Below are positions 1 to 9,420 of a DNA stretch of 45,197 nucleotides, piece after piece. Position 1 is the first letter of the stretch. Every line of letters starts with the position of its first letter. A model generated the notes under the pieces. The model was not told the origin of the DNA. It ran no database searches and worked only from the letters and a program-made list of their open reading frames with translations. The DNA lies in the NCBI GenBank assembly GCA_017889635.1, contig JAGGAC010000040.1, forward strand, positions 1-45,197, given 5' to 3'. This stretch comes from Bacillota bacterium. GTDB lineage: Bacteria; Bacillota; Negativicutes; Sporomusales; CTSoil-080. The translations under genes and the position numbers were made by a program.

Positions 1-184
1 GACCACTGACGTTACCGGAGTAGTAAACCTGCCTGAAGGTGTAGAAATGGTAATGCCTGGCGACAACATTCAAATGTCGATCGAGCTTATTACTCCGATC
101 GCTATTGAAGAAGGTCTGCGTTTCGCTATTCGTGAAGGCGGCCGTACTGTTGGTGCTGGCGTTGTAACTGCTATTAACGAATAA
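1..184 (+). CDS. tuf: Elongation factor Tu, C-terminal fragment
   Basis: The reading frame starting at base 2 gives the last 60 residues of EF-Tu, including [12 protein letters not shown] and the terminal [15 protein letters not shown], and stops at TAA 182-184. This is domain 3, the second C-terminal beta-barrel, which contacts EF-Ts and aminoacyl-tRNA. The rest of the gene lies left of the window. EF-Tu delivers aminoacyl-tRNA to the ribosome as a GTP complex. Its position directly upstream of rpsJ follows the ancestral str-to-S10 order. Identification is firm; whether this is the only tuf copy cannot be seen. Confidence 0.97.
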   Translation, partial: TTDVTGVVNLPEGVEMVMPGDNIQMSIELITPIAIEEGLRFAIREGGRTVGAGVVTAINE

Positions 185-186
185 AC

Positions 187-208
187 CTAAATTAAATATC
201 TAATTTGG
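187..208 (+). other. AT-rich stem-loop just after tuf
   Basis: CTAAATTA (187-194) pairs with TAATTTGG (201-208), with one G-U pair, around a six-base loop, three bases after the tuf stop codon. No T-run follows, so it is not a clear intrinsic terminator. It could act as an mRNA 3'-end stabiliser or a processing site between tuf and the S10 operon. The rest of the gap to rpsJ holds a GC-rich palindrome (separate entry) and about 100 bases of untranslated leader with no convincing promoter hexamers. Confidence 0.35.
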
Positions 209-240
209 TAGGGTGGGGCGGCGACCAGTCGCCCCTATCC
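209..240. repeat. GC-rich imperfect palindrome, copy 1
   Basis: A GC-rich imperfect dyad: GGGGCGGCGAC (215-225) faces GTCGCCCC (228-235) with a small bulge, followed by TATCC. The same pattern (GGGCGGC, short loop, GTCGCCC then TATCC) recurs at 15657-15687. Two related copies in non-coding gaps suggest a dispersed short palindromic repeat family. Its role is unknown. Confidence 0.5.
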
Positions 241-348
241 AAATGAAAGTGTGCCTGACGCGATGACATGGAAGGTTGCCTTGGAAAAAGGGGAAATTTC
301 CATGGAGAATGTCCAGTTCAAGAAACCGGGCGATAAGGAGGAAATAGT

Positions 349-660
349 ATGGCTAAGCAACAAAAAATCAGGATCCGTTTAAAAGCATATGATCATAAAG
401 CACTGGATCAGAGCGCGGTTAAAATTGTCGACACAGCAAAGAGGACGGGGGCTTTCGTTTCCGGGCCGATTCCGCTTCCTACAGAAAAAAACATTTTCAC
501 TATCTTGCGTTCACCCCATGTCAATAAGGATTCCCGTGAACAATTCGAAATGCGCACTCATAAGCGCCTTATTGACATCATTGAGCCGACACCAAAAACG
601 GTTGACGCGCTAATGCGCCTTGACTTGCCGGCCGGTGTGGATATTGAGATCAAGCTGTAA
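349..660 (+). CDS. rpsJ: 30S ribosomal protein S10
   Basis: A 103-residue protein of full family length with the conserved [12 protein letters not shown] start and the [13 protein letters not shown] segment. S10 sits in the head of the 30S subunit and in many bacteria also serves as NusE in antitermination. It opens the S10 operon. The ATG at 349 has the ribosome binding site AAGGAGG at a normal distance. The upstream leader of about 160 bases is long enough for regulation, but I see no recognisable L4-binding structure. Confidence 0.98.
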   Translation: MAKQQKIRIRLKAYDHKALDQSAVKIVDTAKRTGAFVSGPIPLPTEKNIFTILRSPHVNKDSREQFEMRTHKRLIDIIEPTPKTVDALMRLDLPAGVDIEIKL

Positions 661-675
661 GAGGAGGTGGCGGTA

Positions 676-1317
676 ATGGCTAAAGGAATTTTAGGAAAAA
701 AACTCGGGATGACGCAAATTTTTACCCCACAGGGCGAGGTTGTACCTGTCACGGTTGTAGAATCCGACTCGAGTGTTGTGCTTCAAAATAAGACGGTTGA
801 AAGCGACGGCTATAATGCGGTGCAGCTGGGGTTTGGCACTGTTCAAGATAGAAAGGTTACCAAGCCGATGAAAGGCCATTTTGCCAAGGCAGGCGCTAAA
901 CCGGTTAAGTTTATTCGCGAACTCAGACTGGCTGGTGCGCCGGAATATAATGTGGGCGATACCATCGGAGTAGATGTGTTTGCTGAAGGTGAAATAGTCG
1001 ACATATCAGGAACCGCTAAAGGTAAGGGGTTTGCCGGCGGAATTAAACGTCATCATTTCAAACGTGGACCAATGGCTCATGGTTCCAAATCCCATCGTGA
1101 ACCCGGTACTATAGGCTCGCGTATGAGCGGTGGTGGCGGTAAAGTCTTTAAAGGTAAAAAACTTCCTGGTCGGATGGGCGGACATAAAGTTACTGTACAG
1201 CGCCTCACGGTAGTGAAAGTAGATGCTGCGCGTAACCTTATTTTGATCAAAGGCGCTGTTCCTGGACCAAAGGGCGGTTTTGTGGTTATAAGAGACACAG
1301 TAAAACCGATGAAATGA
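676..1317 (+). CDS. rplC: 50S ribosomal protein L3
   Basis: A 213-residue protein beginning [16 protein letters not shown], the standard L3 start, with the basic [12 protein letters not shown] loop that reaches toward the peptidyl transferase centre. A GTG at 667 would add MAV, but it lies inside the GGAGGTG ribosome binding site, so ATG 676 is the better start. L3 is an early-assembly 23S rRNA-binding protein. Second gene of the S10 operon, 15 bases after rpsJ. Confidence 0.97.
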   Translation: MAKGILGKKLGMTQIFTPQGEVVPVTVVESDSSVVLQNKTVESDGYNAVQLGFGTVQDRKVTKPMKGHFAKAGAKPVKFIRELRLAGAPEYNVGDTIGVDVFAEGEIVDISGTAKGKGFAGGIKRHHFKRGPMAHGSKSHREPGTIGSRMSGGGGKVFKGKKLPGRMGGHKVTVQRLTVVKVDAARNLILIKGAVPGPKGGFVVIRDTVKPMK

Positions 1318-1351
1318 TCCGAATTCCGGACCGTGAAAGGAGGATGTGCAT

Positions 1352-1978
1352 ATGCCAAAAGTAGCAGTGTATGATATCACCGGTGCTGAAACCGGTGAAA
1401 TTGAGTTAAACGATAATGTATTTGGAGCAGAGGTCAACGAAGCTGTGTTGCATCAGGCTGTTGTTATGCAGCTTGCCAGCCAGCGTTTGGGTACTGCGGC
1501 TACCAAAACCAGAGGTATGGTGCGAGGCGGAGGCAAAAAGCCTTGGAGACAAAAAGGAACTGGTCGGGCACGGGCTGGTACTATTCGTTCGCCACTATGG
1601 GTGGGCGGAGGTACTGTTTTTGGGCCTCAACCACGTAGCTATGCTTTTTCCATGCCGCGTAAAGCGCGCCGTCTTGCAATTAAATCGGCTTTGTCCGCAA
1701 AAGTATTGGCCGGTGAGCTCTTGGTAATGGAGGATATTAGTTTTAGTGAGCCTAAAACTAAAAGTGTTGTTACTATGCTTGACAACCTGAAGGTTGGAGG
1801 CGAAAAGACTTTGATTATTACCGCCGATGTGAGTGACAATGTGGATAAGTCGTCACGAAACATTCCTGGTGTTAAGAGCATTACTTCGCAGGGCCTTAAT
1901 GTTTATGATATTTTATATCATGGCAAGGTTCTTATCACCAAAGATGCGGTAAGCAAGATAGAGGAGGTGTTGGCATAA
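1352..1978 (+). CDS. rplD: 50S ribosomal protein L4
   Basis: A 208-residue protein with the L4 hallmark loop around residues 40-90 ([19 protein letters not shown]), the extension that lines the nascent-peptide exit tunnel. ATG 1352 is eight bases from AAAGGAGG; an in-frame GTG at 1346 is too close to that site. The stop overlaps the rplW start as TAATG, which implies translational coupling. In gammaproteobacteria L4 represses its own operon; that role is not established for this lineage. Confidence 0.97.
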   Translation: MPKVAVYDITGAETGEIELNDNVFGAEVNEAVLHQAVVMQLASQRLGTAATKTRGMVRGGGKKPWRQKGTGRARAGTIRSPLWVGGGTVFGPQPRSYAFSMPRKARRLAIKSALSAKVLAGELLVMEDISFSEPKTKSVVTMLDNLKVGGEKTLIITADVSDNVDKSSRNIPGVKSITSQGLNVYDILYHGKVLITKDAVSKIEEVLA

Positions 1979-2265
1979 TGTCAAACCCGCGCGATATTTT
2001 AATTCGCCCTCTGATTACTGAGAAAACTACTAGTATGATGCAAGACAATAAATATACTTTTGTTGTGCCGCTTACGGCCAATAAAATCGAGATCCGTCAA
2101 GCTGTTGAACAGGTTTTCAAAGTGAAGGTGCTTGACGTAAATACTATCAGGGTATTAGGAAAATTTAAACGGATGGGAAAAACTCAGGGCAAACGCTCGG
2201 ATTATAAAAAAGCCATCGTAAAGCTGGCTCCGGGCCAAAGCATCGAGTTCTTCGAAGGATTATAA
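1978..2265 (+). CDS. rplW: 50S ribosomal protein L23
   Basis: A 95-residue protein of normal length with [13 protein letters not shown] at the start and the VKVxxVNT segment typical of L23. It binds domain III of 23S rRNA at the tunnel exit and is the docking point for trigger factor and signal recognition particle. Its ATG shares bases with the rplD stop; GAGGAGGTG inside the end of rplD supplies the ribosome binding site. Confidence 0.97.
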   Translation: MSNPRDILIRPLITEKTTSMMQDNKYTFVVPLTANKIEIRQAVEQVFKVKVLDVNTIRVLGKFKRMGKTQGKRSDYKKAIVKLAPGQSIEFFEGL

Positions 2266-2287
2266 TACAGCTGAAGGAGGGACACCA

Positions 2288-3115
2288 ATGGCAGTAAAAA
2301 ACTTTAAACCATACGCGCCTGGTCGACGGTTTATGACGGTAGCTAGTTTCGATGAAATTACTACCAATAGGCCGGAACGCTCTCTTACCGAACGGCTGAT
2401 AAAGCACGGCGGACGTAACCAGCAAGGCCGGCTGACTGTTCGGCACCAGGGCGGTGGGCACAAGCGCCTTTATAGAATTATCGATTTTAAGCGTAATAAA
2501 GACGGAATTCCAGCAACTGTAGCGACGATTGAATATGATCCGAACCGCAGTTCAAGGATTGCACTACTGAATTATGCTGACGGTGAGAAACGCTACATTC
2601 TTGCTCCAAACGGGCTGAAGGTTGGCGATCAGGTCACTAGCGGGCCGGAAGCTGATATTAAGGTTGGCAATGCGTTGCCAATAAAGAATATCCCCGTTGG
2701 TACCCAACTGCATAATATTGAACTAAAAATTGGCAAGGGTGGACAGATGGTGCGCAGCGCTGGAGCTTCTGCTCAGCTTATGGCAAAAGAGGGTGACCAT
2801 GCGCTTTTGCGGTTGCCTTCAGGCGAACTTCGTAAGGTGCATGTGAATTGCAAAGCCACTATTGGTCAAGTCGGAAATCTTGAACATGAAAATATCACTA
2901 TCGGTAAAGCTGGTCGGTCGCGTTGGTTGGGAATTCGTCCCGCTAACCGCGGTGTGGCAATGAACCCAATCGATCATCCGCATGGTGGTGGTGAAGGCCG
3001 GTCGCCTATCGGACGCAAGCATCCGGTTACTAAGTGGGGTAAACATGCGCGCGGCGCTAAGACCCGTCGGAAGCAGGCTTCTGATAAGCTTATTGTAAAA
3101 AGAAGGACGAAATAA
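2288..3115 (+). CDS. rplB: 50S ribosomal protein L2
   Basis: A 275-residue full-length L2, with the conserved [12 protein letters not shown] segment, the C-terminal [13 protein letters not shown] signature that carries the histidine near the peptidyl transferase centre, and the basic tail GAKTRRKQ. L2 is needed for subunit association and peptidyl transferase assembly. Strong GAAGGAGG site upstream of ATG 2288. Ordinary in every respect. Confidence 0.98.
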   Translation: MAVKNFKPYAPGRRFMTVASFDEITTNRPERSLTERLIKHGGRNQQGRLTVRHQGGGHKRLYRIIDFKRNKDGIPATVATIEYDPNRSSRIALLNYADGEKRYILAPNGLKVGDQVTSGPEADIKVGNALPIKNIPVGTQLHNIELKIGKGGQMVRSAGASAQLMAKEGDHALLRLPSGELRKVHVNCKATIGQVGNLEHENITIGKAGRSRWLGIRPANRGVAMNPIDHPHGGGEGRSPIGRKHPVTKWGKHARGAKTRRKQASDKLIVKRRTK

Positions 3116-3140
3116 GGGATAGAGAAAGGAGGCCTGTAAG

Positions 3141-3422
3141 GTGTCCAGATCGATAAAAAAGGGACCGTATGTTCATGAGAGCCTGCTTAAAAAAGTAGAA
3201 GTCATGAACTCTAAGAACGAAAAGAAAGTGGTGAAGACGTGGTCACGTTCTTCCACCATTCTACCCAGCTTTGTCGGCCATACTATCGCTGTGCATGACG
3301 GACGTAAGCACGTTCCGGTATATATTACTGAAGATATGGTGGGACATAAACTGGGCGAGTTTGCACCGACCCGTACCTACAAAGGACATGGCGGTTCGGA
3401 AAGGTCTACATCGTTAAGATAG
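3141..3422 (+). CDS. rpsS: 30S ribosomal protein S19
   Basis: A 93-residue protein starting [11 protein letters not shown] and ending with the conserved [13 protein letters not shown] block. S19 lies in the 30S head, forms a complex with S13, and contacts the A-site finger of the 50S subunit. It uses a GTG start (3141) behind AAAGGAGG. Tightly placed between rplB and rplV, as in all S10 operons. Confidence 0.97.
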   Translation: MSRSIKKGPYVHESLLKKVEVMNSKNEKKVVKTWSRSSTILPSFVGHTIAVHDGRKHVPVYITEDMVGHKLGEFAPTRTYKGHGGSERSTSLR

Positions 3423-3440
3423 CCGAGAGGAGGTTCGGAT

Positions 3441-3773
3441 ATGGAAGCTAAGGCAGTTGCGAGATATGTGCGGATTGCACCGCGCAAAGTACGCATTGTT
3501 ATTGACCTAATTCGCGGAAAAAACATAGGCGAAGCATTAGCTATTTTGAAGTTTACGCCTAAAGCCGCGTCAGAAGTAGTAGAAAAAGTGCTGAGATCAG
3601 CGGTTGCTAATGCCGAGCACAATTATGATATGAATTCGGATAAATTATATGTTGCCGCCGCATATGCGGATCAAGGGCCTACATTGAAACGCATACATCC
3701 ACGTTCGAGAGGGCAGGCATTCAAGATTTTAAAACGTAGCAGTCACGTAACGCTAGTTGTAAAAGAAAGATAA
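3441..3773 (+). CDS. rplV: 50S ribosomal protein L22
   Basis: A 110-residue protein with the [20 protein letters not shown] start and the C-terminal beta-hairpin ([15 protein letters not shown]) that lines the exit tunnel and is a known site of macrolide-resistance mutations in other bacteria. The hairpin here looks like ordinary wild type. ATG 3441 has GAGGAGG upstream. Normal length, no oddities. Confidence 0.97.
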   Translation: MEAKAVARYVRIAPRKVRIVIDLIRGKNIGEALAILKFTPKAASEVVEKVLRSAVANAEHNYDMNSDKLYVAAAYADQGPTLKRIHPRSRGQAFKILKRSSHVTLVVKER

Positions 3774-3792
3774 CGGCGAAGGAGGGAAAGAC

Positions 3793-4479
3793 GTGGGTCA
3801 AAAAGTTAATCCGCATGGTCTTCGAATCGGCATAATTAAAACTTGGGACGCTAAATGGTTCGCTGATAAAGACTATGCCAAAAATCTTCACGAAGATATT
3901 AAGATTCGTAAGTTTGTCAAAGCCAAATTGTTCGCCGCAGGGATATCACGCGTTGAGATTGAACGCGCTGCAAATCGTGTTAAAATTACTATTCATACTG
4001 CAAAACCCGGTATGGTTATAGGTCGGGGCGGTTCAGGTATCGAAACACTCAAAAGCGACCTTAAAAAGCTTACAGACAAGGCGATTGACGTAAGTATCGC
4101 TGAAGTAAAGCAAGCTGAACTTGATGCAACTCTTGTGGCGGAGAATGTTGCTGCTCAACTTGAACGCCGGATTGCTTTTCGACGGGCGATGAAGCAGTCA
4201 GTTGGTCGTACCATGCGTATGGGTGCTAAAGGAATTAAGATAATGGTTGGTGGCCGATTAGGCGGCGCTGAAATCGCACGTACGGAAAGTACTCGCGAAG
4301 GCAGTATTCCGCTTCATACTTTAAGAGCTGATATCGACTATGGCACTGCTGAAGCTCACACTACCTATGGCCTTATTGGTGTAAAGGTTTGGATTTATAA
4401 AGGCGAAGTGTTGCCTGAAGCTAAGAAGAGTGTTGACAAGAAAGACGCTGCCGTCGCTGTTGAAGGGAGCGAGGATTAA
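3793..4479 (+). CDS. rpsC: 30S ribosomal protein S3
   Basis: A 228-residue protein starting [14 protein letters not shown] from a GTG. It contains a KH type II RNA-binding domain with the [12 protein letters not shown] loop and the S3 C-terminal domain ([12 protein letters not shown]). S3 forms part of the mRNA entry channel and its helicase activity. The stop overlaps the rplP ATG as TAATG. An Ala/Asp/Glu-rich tail ([13 protein letters not shown]) is slightly longer than in some relatives but within the family range. Confidence 0.98.
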   Translation: MGQKVNPHGLRIGIIKTWDAKWFADKDYAKNLHEDIKIRKFVKAKLFAAGISRVEIERAANRVKITIHTAKPGMVIGRGGSGIETLKSDLKKLTDKAIDVSIAEVKQAELDATLVAENVAAQLERRIAFRRAMKQSVGRTMRMGAKGIKIMVGGRLGGAEIARTESTREGSIPLHTLRADIDYGTAEAHTTYGLIGVKVWIYKGEVLPEAKKSVDKKDAAVAVEGSED

Positions 4480-4931
4480 TGCTTATACCGAAACGGGTAA
4501 AACACCGTAAGCAATTTCGCGGTCGTATGAAAGGAAAAGCTTTAAGAGGAAATACTGTGAGCCATGGTGAATATGGGCTAGCAGCTCTTGAGCCAGCTTG
4601 GATTACTAATCGCCAAATCGAAGCTGCCCGTATCGCTATGACCCGTTATATTAAGAGGGGTGGCCAGGTTTGGATCAAGATATTTCCTGATAAACCTATT
4701 ACTGCTAAGCCGGCTGAAACCCGTATGGGTAGTGGTAAAGGATCGCCTGAGTACTGGGTAGCAGTAGTAAAACCAGGCAGGGTAATGTTCGAACTGGCCG
4801 GGGTACCGGAAGAAATAGCAAAAGAAGCTATGCGTCTTGCGGCCCATAAACTACCGATAAAAACTAAGTTTGTAAAACGTGATGATATGCCGAAAGTTCA
4901 GGAAGAAGTGGGTGAAGCAGATGAAGGTTAA
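4479..4931 (+). CDS. rplP: 50S ribosomal protein L16
   Basis: A 150-residue protein starting [16 protein letters not shown], with [15 protein letters not shown], the loop near the A-site tRNA. L16 organises the tRNA-binding sites of the 50S subunit. An acidic tail of a few residues ([10 protein letters not shown]) makes it slightly longer than the usual 140-144. The start overlaps the rpsC stop, and its own end overlaps rpmC by 11 bases. Confidence 0.97.
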   Translation: MLIPKRVKHRKQFRGRMKGKALRGNTVSHGEYGLAALEPAWITNRQIEAARIAMTRYIKRGGQVWIKIFPDKPITAKPAETRMGSGKGSPEYWVAVVKPGRVMFELAGVPEEIAKEAMRLAAHKLPIKTKFVKRDDMPKVQEEVGEADEG

Positions 4932-5127
4932 AGACATCCGCGACATGAGCGCTGCCGAACTTGATCAGAAAATTTCCGGACTGAAGGAAGAGTTGTTTAA
5001 CCTTAGGTTTCAGCTTGCTACCGGTCAGCTGGAAAATCCGATGCGGATAAAAGAGGTCAAGAAGTCTATCGCCCGCATTAAGACTATTCAGCGTGAACGT
5101 GAAGTGCAGGAAGCAAAACAGGCTTAA
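4921..5127 (+). CDS. rpmC: 50S ribosomal protein L29
   Basis: A 68-residue helical protein ([18 protein letters not shown], then [17 protein letters not shown]) of normal L29 length. It packs next to L23 at the tunnel exit. The ATG at 4921 lies inside the last codons of rplP. An in-frame ATG at 4879 would give a non-conserved N-terminal extension, so I reject it. The ribosome binding site is weak (AAGTGGGTG), consistent with coupling to rplP translation. Confidence 0.95.
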   Translation: MKVKDIRDMSAAELDQKISGLKEELFNLRFQLATGQLENPMRIKEVKKSIARIKTIQREREVQEAKQA

Positions 5128-5192
5128 TAATAGCTTGACGCCATGATGAGTATGTTTGATAAAGCGTAAGCCGGAAGGAGGGCTGGTAAAAA

Positions 5193-5450
5193 GTGACTGA
5201 GAGAAATGAACGTAAAGTAAGGATTGGCAAGGTTGTCAGCGACAAGATGCAAAAGACAGTTGTTGTTGCTGTGGAGCGTTTGGAGCGGCATCCGCTTTAC
5301 AATAAGTCGGTAAAGCTAACTGATCGGTTTAAAGCTCATGATGAAAACAATGATAGTCATGAGGGAGATACAGTAAAAATAATGGAAACCAGGCCGCTAT
5401 CTAAAGATAAACGCTGGCGCGTTGTGGAAGTTTTAGAAAGAGCCAAGTAA
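5193..5450 (+). CDS. rpsQ: 30S ribosomal protein S17
   Basis: An 85-residue OB-fold protein with the family pattern [22 protein letters not shown] and [17 protein letters not shown]17 is a primary 16S rRNA binder in the 30S body. GTG start at 5193 behind AAGGAGGG. The 65-base gap after rpmC is the longest so far in this operon and shows no hairpin I can support. Confidence 0.97.
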   Translation: MTERNERKVRIGKVVSDKMQKTVVVAVERLERHPLYNKSVKLTDRFKAHDENNDSHEGDTVKIMETRPLSKDKRWRVVEVLERAK

Positions 5451-5500
5451 ATGGTTCAAGAACGGCTTTCAATTCTCTGTATGAGAAGGAGGGATAAACG

Positions 5501-5890
5501 ATGATCCAACAAGAGACTATCCTAAATGTTGCTGATAATACCGGAGCTAAGCAGGTCCTATGTATCAGAGTACTGGGCGGTTCGTACCGTCGGTATGCCA
5601 ATATTGGTGATGTTATAGTTGCTGCTGTTAAAGACGCCAGCCCCGGTGGCGTTGTTAAAAAAGGCGATGTAGTAAAAGCGGTTGTTGTTCGTTCGCGTAA
5701 AGGCTTACGCCGCCCGGACGGTTCTTATATCCGTTTTGATGAAAATGCCGCGGTGATCATCAAGGAAGACAAGAGTCCGCGCGGTACGCGTATTTTTGGG
5801 CCAGTGGCTAGAGAACTGCGCGAAAAAGACTTTATGAAGATCATTTCGTTGGCACCGGAAGTAATGTTGTTGAAGGGGTCAATAAGGTGA
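5501..5890 (+). CDS. rplN: 50S ribosomal protein L14 (altered C-terminus)
   Basis: Residues 1-121 are a perfect-looking L14: [17 protein letters not shown], then [14 protein letters not shown] and [10 protein letters not shown]. The family normally ends one residue later, at 122. Here the frame runs on for eight unrelated residues (MLLKGSIR) into sequence that encodes L24 in another frame. This is the signature of a deletion that removed the L14 stop codon, the spacer and the start of rplX. L14 itself should be nearly intact. L14 binds 23S rRNA and forms an intersubunit bridge. Confidence 0.93.
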   Translation: MIQQETILNVADNTGAKQVLCIRVLGGSYRRYANIGDVIVAAVKDASPGGVVKKGDVVKAVVVRSRKGLRRPDGSYIRFDENAAVIIKEDKSPRGTRIFGPVARELREKDFMKIISLAPEVMLLKGSIR

Positions 5891-6087
5891 AGCGTCATGC
5901 CAAGCCAACCCAAAGTAACCCGCAAGGCGGCATTTTGGTAAAAGAGGCTCCTTTGAGTTCCGCCAAAGCAATGTTGGTTTGTCCGGCCTGTGATAAGCCT
6001 ACTCGCATTAAGAAATCGGCACTAGCAAGCGGTAAAATGGCGCGCACTTGTAAAAAATGCGGCGAAGTAATTGACAAAGACAAGTAA
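5866..6087 (+). pseudogene. rplX: 50S ribosomal protein L24, N-terminal KOW part missing
   Basis: From 5866 the frame reads [16 protein letters not shown] and continues to KKCGEVIDKDK, the middle and C-terminal parts of L24. The first 30-plus residues (the KOW motif that binds 23S rRNA and nucleates assembly), the start codon and the rplN-rplX spacer are absent, and the frame fuses straight onto the end of rplN. A GTG at 5887 with GAAGGGG eight bases upstream could start a 66-residue remnant, but those bases are themselves conserved L24 coding sequence. Two CxxC pairs (CPAC, CKKC) are present. Either a real lesion or an assembly error. Confidence 0.85.
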
Positions 6088-6112
6088 TCACGCAGAAAGG
6101 AGGTAACAGTCT

Positions 6113-6652
6113 ATGGCCAGAATGAAAGAAAAGTTTTTAAACGAAGTAGCTCCGGCTATGATGGAAAAGTTTAGCTATAAAAACGTAATGGAAATTCCTA
6201 AGATTGAAAAAGTGGTTATTAACATGGGCGTGGGCGAAGCGGTTGGAAATCCTAAGGTACTTGACGCTGCGGTAAATGATTTAATGATGATTGCCGGCCA
6301 ACGCCCAATAGTAACTAGAGCGAAAAAGTCAATTGCATCCTTCAAAATTCGTGAAGGTATGGCAATCGGAACCAAAGTTACCCTGCGTGGTGAACGGATG
6401 TATCAGTTTCTTGATAAACTGCTTAATGTTGCGTTGCCGCGTGTTCGCGATTTTCGTGGTGTAAGTCCTCGTTCTTTTGACGGGCGTGGCAATTATACTT
6501 TGGGTATTAAAGAACAACTGATTTTTCCAGAAATTGAATACGATAAGGTGGATAAAATTCGCGGCATGGACATTGTCGTCGTTACCACCGCTAAAACAGA
6601 CGAAGAGGCACGTGAACTGTTGAAGCTAATGGGTATGCCATTTAGCGCGTAA
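6113..6652 (+). CDS. rplE: 50S ribosomal protein L5
   Basis: A 179-residue full-length L5, with [13 protein letters not shown] near residue 35, the P-site-facing [17 protein letters not shown], and the C-terminal [18 protein letters not shown]5 binds 5S rRNA and contacts P-site tRNA and S13 across the subunit bridge. Good AAAGGAGG site before ATG 6113. This gene is intact, so the damage in rplX does not extend downstream. Confidence 0.98.
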   Translation: MARMKEKFLNEVAPAMMEKFSYKNVMEIPKIEKVVINMGVGEAVGNPKVLDAAVNDLMMIAGQRPIVTRAKKSIASFKIREGMAIGTKVTLRGERMYQFLDKLLNVALPRVRDFRGVSPRSFDGRGNYTLGIKEQLIFPEIEYDKVDKIRGMDIVVVTTAKTDEEARELLKLMGMPFSA

Positions 6653-6667
6653 AAAGGAGGGAAACTT

Positions 6668-6853
6668 GTGGCCAAGAAGGCGCTGATTGAAAAATGGAAG
6701 GCTGAGCCTAAATTCAAGGTGCAACGTTATAATCGGTGTAAAATATGCGGCCGTCCGCATGGATATTTGCGTAAGTTTGAAATGTGCCGGATATGCTTCA
6801 GAAAGTTGAGCTATCAAGGTGCTATTCCCGGAGTAACTAAGGCTAGCTGGTAA
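6668..6853 (+). CDS. rpsN: 30S ribosomal protein S14, zinc type
   Basis: A 61-residue short-form S14 with four cysteines in [14 protein letters not shown] and CRICFRK, the zinc ribbon of the type-Z protein. Many Firmicutes also keep a zinc-free paralogue elsewhere that replaces it in zinc starvation; none is in this window. S14 sits in the 30S head near S3 and S10. GTG start at 6668 behind AAAGGAGG. Confidence 0.97.
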   Translation: MAKKALIEKWKAEPKFKVQRYNRCKICGRPHGYLRKFEMCRICFRKLSYQGAIPGVTKASW

Positions 6854-6881
6854 CAGAATTACCGAAAGGGGGGTATGTCTA

Positions 6882-7280
6882 ATGGTAATGACCGATCCGA
6901 TTGCCGATATGCTGACGCGTATTCGCAACGCTAACTCGGTTTATCATGATAAAGTTGAAATTCCTGCCTCCAAGATCAAGCAATCGATAGCTGATATCCT
7001 TAAAGTTGAAGGATTTATTAAAGATTATGAGACGATTGCTGATGGTAAGCAGGGTGTGCTTCGGGTAGGGTTAAAATACGGCTCTAACCGTGAGAAAGTT
7101 ATCACCGGTATTAAGAGAATTTCCAAGCCGGGGCTAAGAGTTTATGCTAAAAATGATCAATTGCCGCGTGTACTTGGTGGTCTTGGTATAGCAATTATTT
7201 CGACTTCCAAGGGTATTATGAGCGACAAGCAGGCACGCAGAGAAGGTCTCGGCGGCGAAGTTATCGCTTATGTCTGGTAA
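6882..7280 (+). CDS. rpsH: 30S ribosomal protein S8
   Basis: A 132-residue protein with [15 protein letters not shown] at the start and the RNA-binding C-terminal [28 protein letters not shown]8 binds 16S helix 21, and in E. coli it represses the spc operon by binding a similar site in the L5 mRNA. ATG 6882 is well spaced from AAAGGGGGG; ATG 6888 is a possible alternative that would shorten it by two residues. Confidence 0.97.
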   Translation: MVMTDPIADMLTRIRNANSVYHDKVEIPASKIKQSIADILKVEGFIKDYETIADGKQGVLRVGLKYGSNREKVITGIKRISKPGLRVYAKNDQLPRVLGGLGIAIISTSKGIMSDKQARREGLGGEVIAYVW

Positions 7281-7305
7281 TAAGGTTTGACTAGGAGGTA
7301 GAAAC

Positions 7306-7854
7306 ATGTCGAGAATCGGTAGGATGCCGATTGCTGTTCCGGCAGGAGTAACTGTCGATATTGATGGCAATGTGGTGTCTGTAAAGGGGCCTAAAGGCGA
7401 ACTAAGCCGAACCATTCCCAAAGACATGCTGGTTCAGGTAGAAGACAGTAAGGTTGTCGTTACGCGCCCTACTGATGAGAAAGAACATCGGGCAATGCAT
7501 GGTTTGACTCGTACACTTATTGCCAATATGGTGACAGGTGTTTCACAGGGTTTCACTAAGACATTAGAAATTGCTGGAGTTGGATATCGTGCCGCTAAAG
7601 CAGGCAATAAGGTAAACCTGACACTTGGTTTTTCTCATCCGGTGGAGGTTGAGCCACCAAAAGGCTTGACACTGGATGTTCCTGCTCCGAACAAAATTGT
7701 TGTTTCGGGCATAGATAAAGAGGCTGTAGGAGCGATGGCTGCCAAAATTCGTTCTTATCGTGAGCCTGAACCGTATAAAGGAAAAGGTATTAAGTACGAA
7801 GGTGAAACTATTCGCCGTAAAGTTGGTAAAGCCGGCGGTAAAGGCAAGAAGTAA
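7306..7854 (+). CDS. rplF: 50S ribosomal protein L6
   Basis: A 182-residue protein starting [15 protein letters not shown], with two L6 alpha/beta domains and the family signature [18 protein letters not shown] near the C-terminus, then a lysine/glycine-rich tail. L6 lies at the base of the L7/L12 stalk by the sarcin-ricin loop. Clear ribosome binding site (TAGGAGG), normal length. Confidence 0.98.
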   Translation: MSRIGRMPIAVPAGVTVDIDGNVVSVKGPKGELSRTIPKDMLVQVEDSKVVVTRPTDEKEHRAMHGLTRTLIANMVTGVSQGFTKTLEIAGVGYRAAKAGNKVNLTLGFSHPVEVEPPKGLTLDVPAPNKIVVSGIDKEAVGAMAAKIRSYREPEPYKGKGIKYEGETIRRKVGKAGGKGKK

Positions 7855-7877
7855 ACTGCTAGAAAGGAGTGAATACC

Positions 7878-8246
7878 TTGCTGCGTAAGGGAAATAAAAA
7901 TATGGCCAGACAGAAGCGCCATATCAGGTTGCGTAATAAGGTGGCCGGTACAGCTGAAAGACCGCGTCTCAATGTATTTCGTAGCTTGAACCATATGTAC
8001 GCCCAGATTATTGATGATATGACTGGAACTACGCTTGTTGCGGCCAGCACTTTAGATAAAGATGTTCGGGAAGCGGTAGAGTACGGCGGTAACATTGGCG
8101 CAGCCCAAGCTGTTGGTGCAGCTGTTGCCAAGAAGGCGATTGAAAAGGGAATCAAACAAGTGGTTTTTGATCGCGGCGGTTATATATATCACGGCAGAGT
8201 TGCTGCGCTGGCTGAAGCAGCGCGACAAGCGGGCCTTGAATTTTAG
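7878..8246 (+). CDS. rplR: 50S ribosomal protein L18
   Basis: A 122-residue protein with [20 protein letters not shown] and the C-terminal [29 protein letters not shown]18 carries 5S rRNA into the 50S subunit with L5. Start choice: AAAGGAG at 7863-7869 points to TTG 7878 (spacing eight). A GTG at 7869 overlaps that site, and an ATG at 7902 would cut off the basic N-terminal arm that binds 5S rRNA. Confidence 0.95.
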   Translation: MLRKGNKNMARQKRHIRLRNKVAGTAERPRLNVFRSLNHMYAQIIDDMTGTTLVAASTLDKDVREAVEYGGNIGAAQAVGAAVAKKAIEKGIKQVVFDRGGYIYHGRVAALAEAARQAGLEF

Positions 8247-8264
8247 AACAAAGGAGGGAAATCA

Positions 8265-8765
8265 ATGGCCAGAATTGAATATTCGCATCTAGACCTGAAG
8301 GAAAAAGTGGTATTTATAAATCGGGTTGCTAAAGTAGTAAAAGGCGGTCGCCGGTTCTCTTTCAGCGCCCTGGTTGTTGTCGGCGATGGCAACGGCCATG
8401 TCGGCATGGGATTAGGTAAGGCTTCTGAAGTACCTGAAGCGATTCGCAAAGGCGTTGAAGATGCTAAGAAAAACCTGATCAATGTACCGCTTGTTGGCAC
8501 AACCATTCCGCATCAGATTACAGGCATCTTCGGTGCTGGCAGAGTACTTTTGAAACCAGCTTCCGAAGGTACAGGCGTTATTGCAGGCGGGCCGGTTCGC
8601 GCTGTTCTTGAACTTGCTGGTATCCATGATATTCTCACCAAATCCCTTGGTTCATCTAACGCCAATAACATGGTTCGGGCTACTATAAAAGGCCTTGAAC
8701 AGTTGAAGCGGGCGGAAAGAGTGGCCGAACTTCGCGGTAAAACTGTTCAGGAACTATTGGGCTAA
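8265..8765 (+). CDS. rpsE: 30S ribosomal protein S5
   Basis: A 166-residue protein with the double-stranded RNA-binding-like N-domain ([21 protein letters not shown], the loop linked to ram and spectinomycin-resistance mutations in other bacteria) and the C-terminal fold ending at the [11 protein letters not shown] tail. S5 is at the mRNA entry channel and helps control decoding accuracy. Behind AAAGGAGG. Confidence 0.98.
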   Translation: MARIEYSHLDLKEKVVFINRVAKVVKGGRRFSFSALVVVGDGNGHVGMGLGKASEVPEAIRKGVEDAKKNLINVPLVGTTIPHQITGIFGAGRVLLKPASEGTGVIAGGPVRAVLELAGIHDILTKSLGSSNANNMVRATIKGLEQLKRAERVAELRGKTVQELLG

Positions 8766-8779
8766 GGAGGAGAGAAATT

Positions 8780-8965
8780 ATGGCAAAGTTGAAGATTACT
8801 CTTACCCGGAGCCTGATTGGCAGACCGGAAGACCAGCGTGCCACTGTTAAGGCCTTGGGCTTAGGAAAAGTGAATAGCTCAATTGTCCAGGGTGATTCTC
8901 CAGCGATAAGAGGAATGATCCGTAAGGTAGAGCATCTTGTCACTGTGACAGAAGTTCAAGACTAG
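8780..8965 (+). CDS. rpmD: 50S ribosomal protein L30
   Basis: A 61-residue protein starting [19 protein letters not shown] and containing the family [11 protein letters not shown] segment. This is the short bacterial form. It binds 23S and 5S rRNA on the solvent side. Between rpsE and rplO with short spacers and a GGAGG site, as expected. Confidence 0.96.
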   Translation: MAKLKITLTRSLIGRPEDQRATVKALGLGKVNSSIVQGDSPAIRGMIRKVEHLVTVTEVQD

Positions 8966-8979
8966 AAGGAGGTGCTACT

Positions 8980-9420
8980 ATGAAATTGCATGAGTTAGCT
9001 CCGGCTCCCGGCTCTAAGAAGAAAAGCACCCGTGTAGGTAGAGGGCTTGGTTCGGGCTTGGGTAAAACATCTGGTAAAGGTCATAAAGGTCAGAATGCCC
9101 GCGCTGGTGGCGGCGTACGCCCTGGTTTTGAAGGCGGCCAGATGCCGATTTACCGTCGTCTGCCTAAACGTGGATTTTACAATAAATTTGCTAAAGAGTA
9201 TACGGAAGTTAATATACGAGAACTAAACCGATTCGATAATGGTACGGTTGTTGATCCTGTACTCTTGGTTGAAGCTGGCGTAATCAAGAATGTGCGCGAT
9301 GGCATTCGCATTCTTGGTTGCGGTGAATTAGAAAAGTCTTTAACCGTCAAAGCCAATGGGTTCAGCAAGTCGGCTGCAGATAAAATTGAAGCCGCTGGCG
9401 GTAAAGTTGAGGTGATCTAG
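8980..9420 (+). CDS. rplO: 50S ribosomal protein L15
   Basis: A 146-residue protein with the very basic glycine-rich N-terminus ([23 protein letters not shown]) that threads into 23S rRNA, and the C-terminal fold ending in [13 protein letters not shown]15 is a late-assembly protein. Its TAG stop is immediately followed by the GTG start of secY, and GAGGTGAT in its last codons serves as the secY ribosome binding site. Confidence 0.97.
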   Translation: MKLHELAPAPGSKKKSTRVGRGLGSGLGKTSGKGHKGQNARAGGGVRPGFEGGQMPIYRRLPKRGFYNKFAKEYTEVNIRELNRFDNGTVVDPVLLVEAGVIKNVRDGIRILGCGELEKSLTVKANGFSKSAADKIEAAGGKVEVI

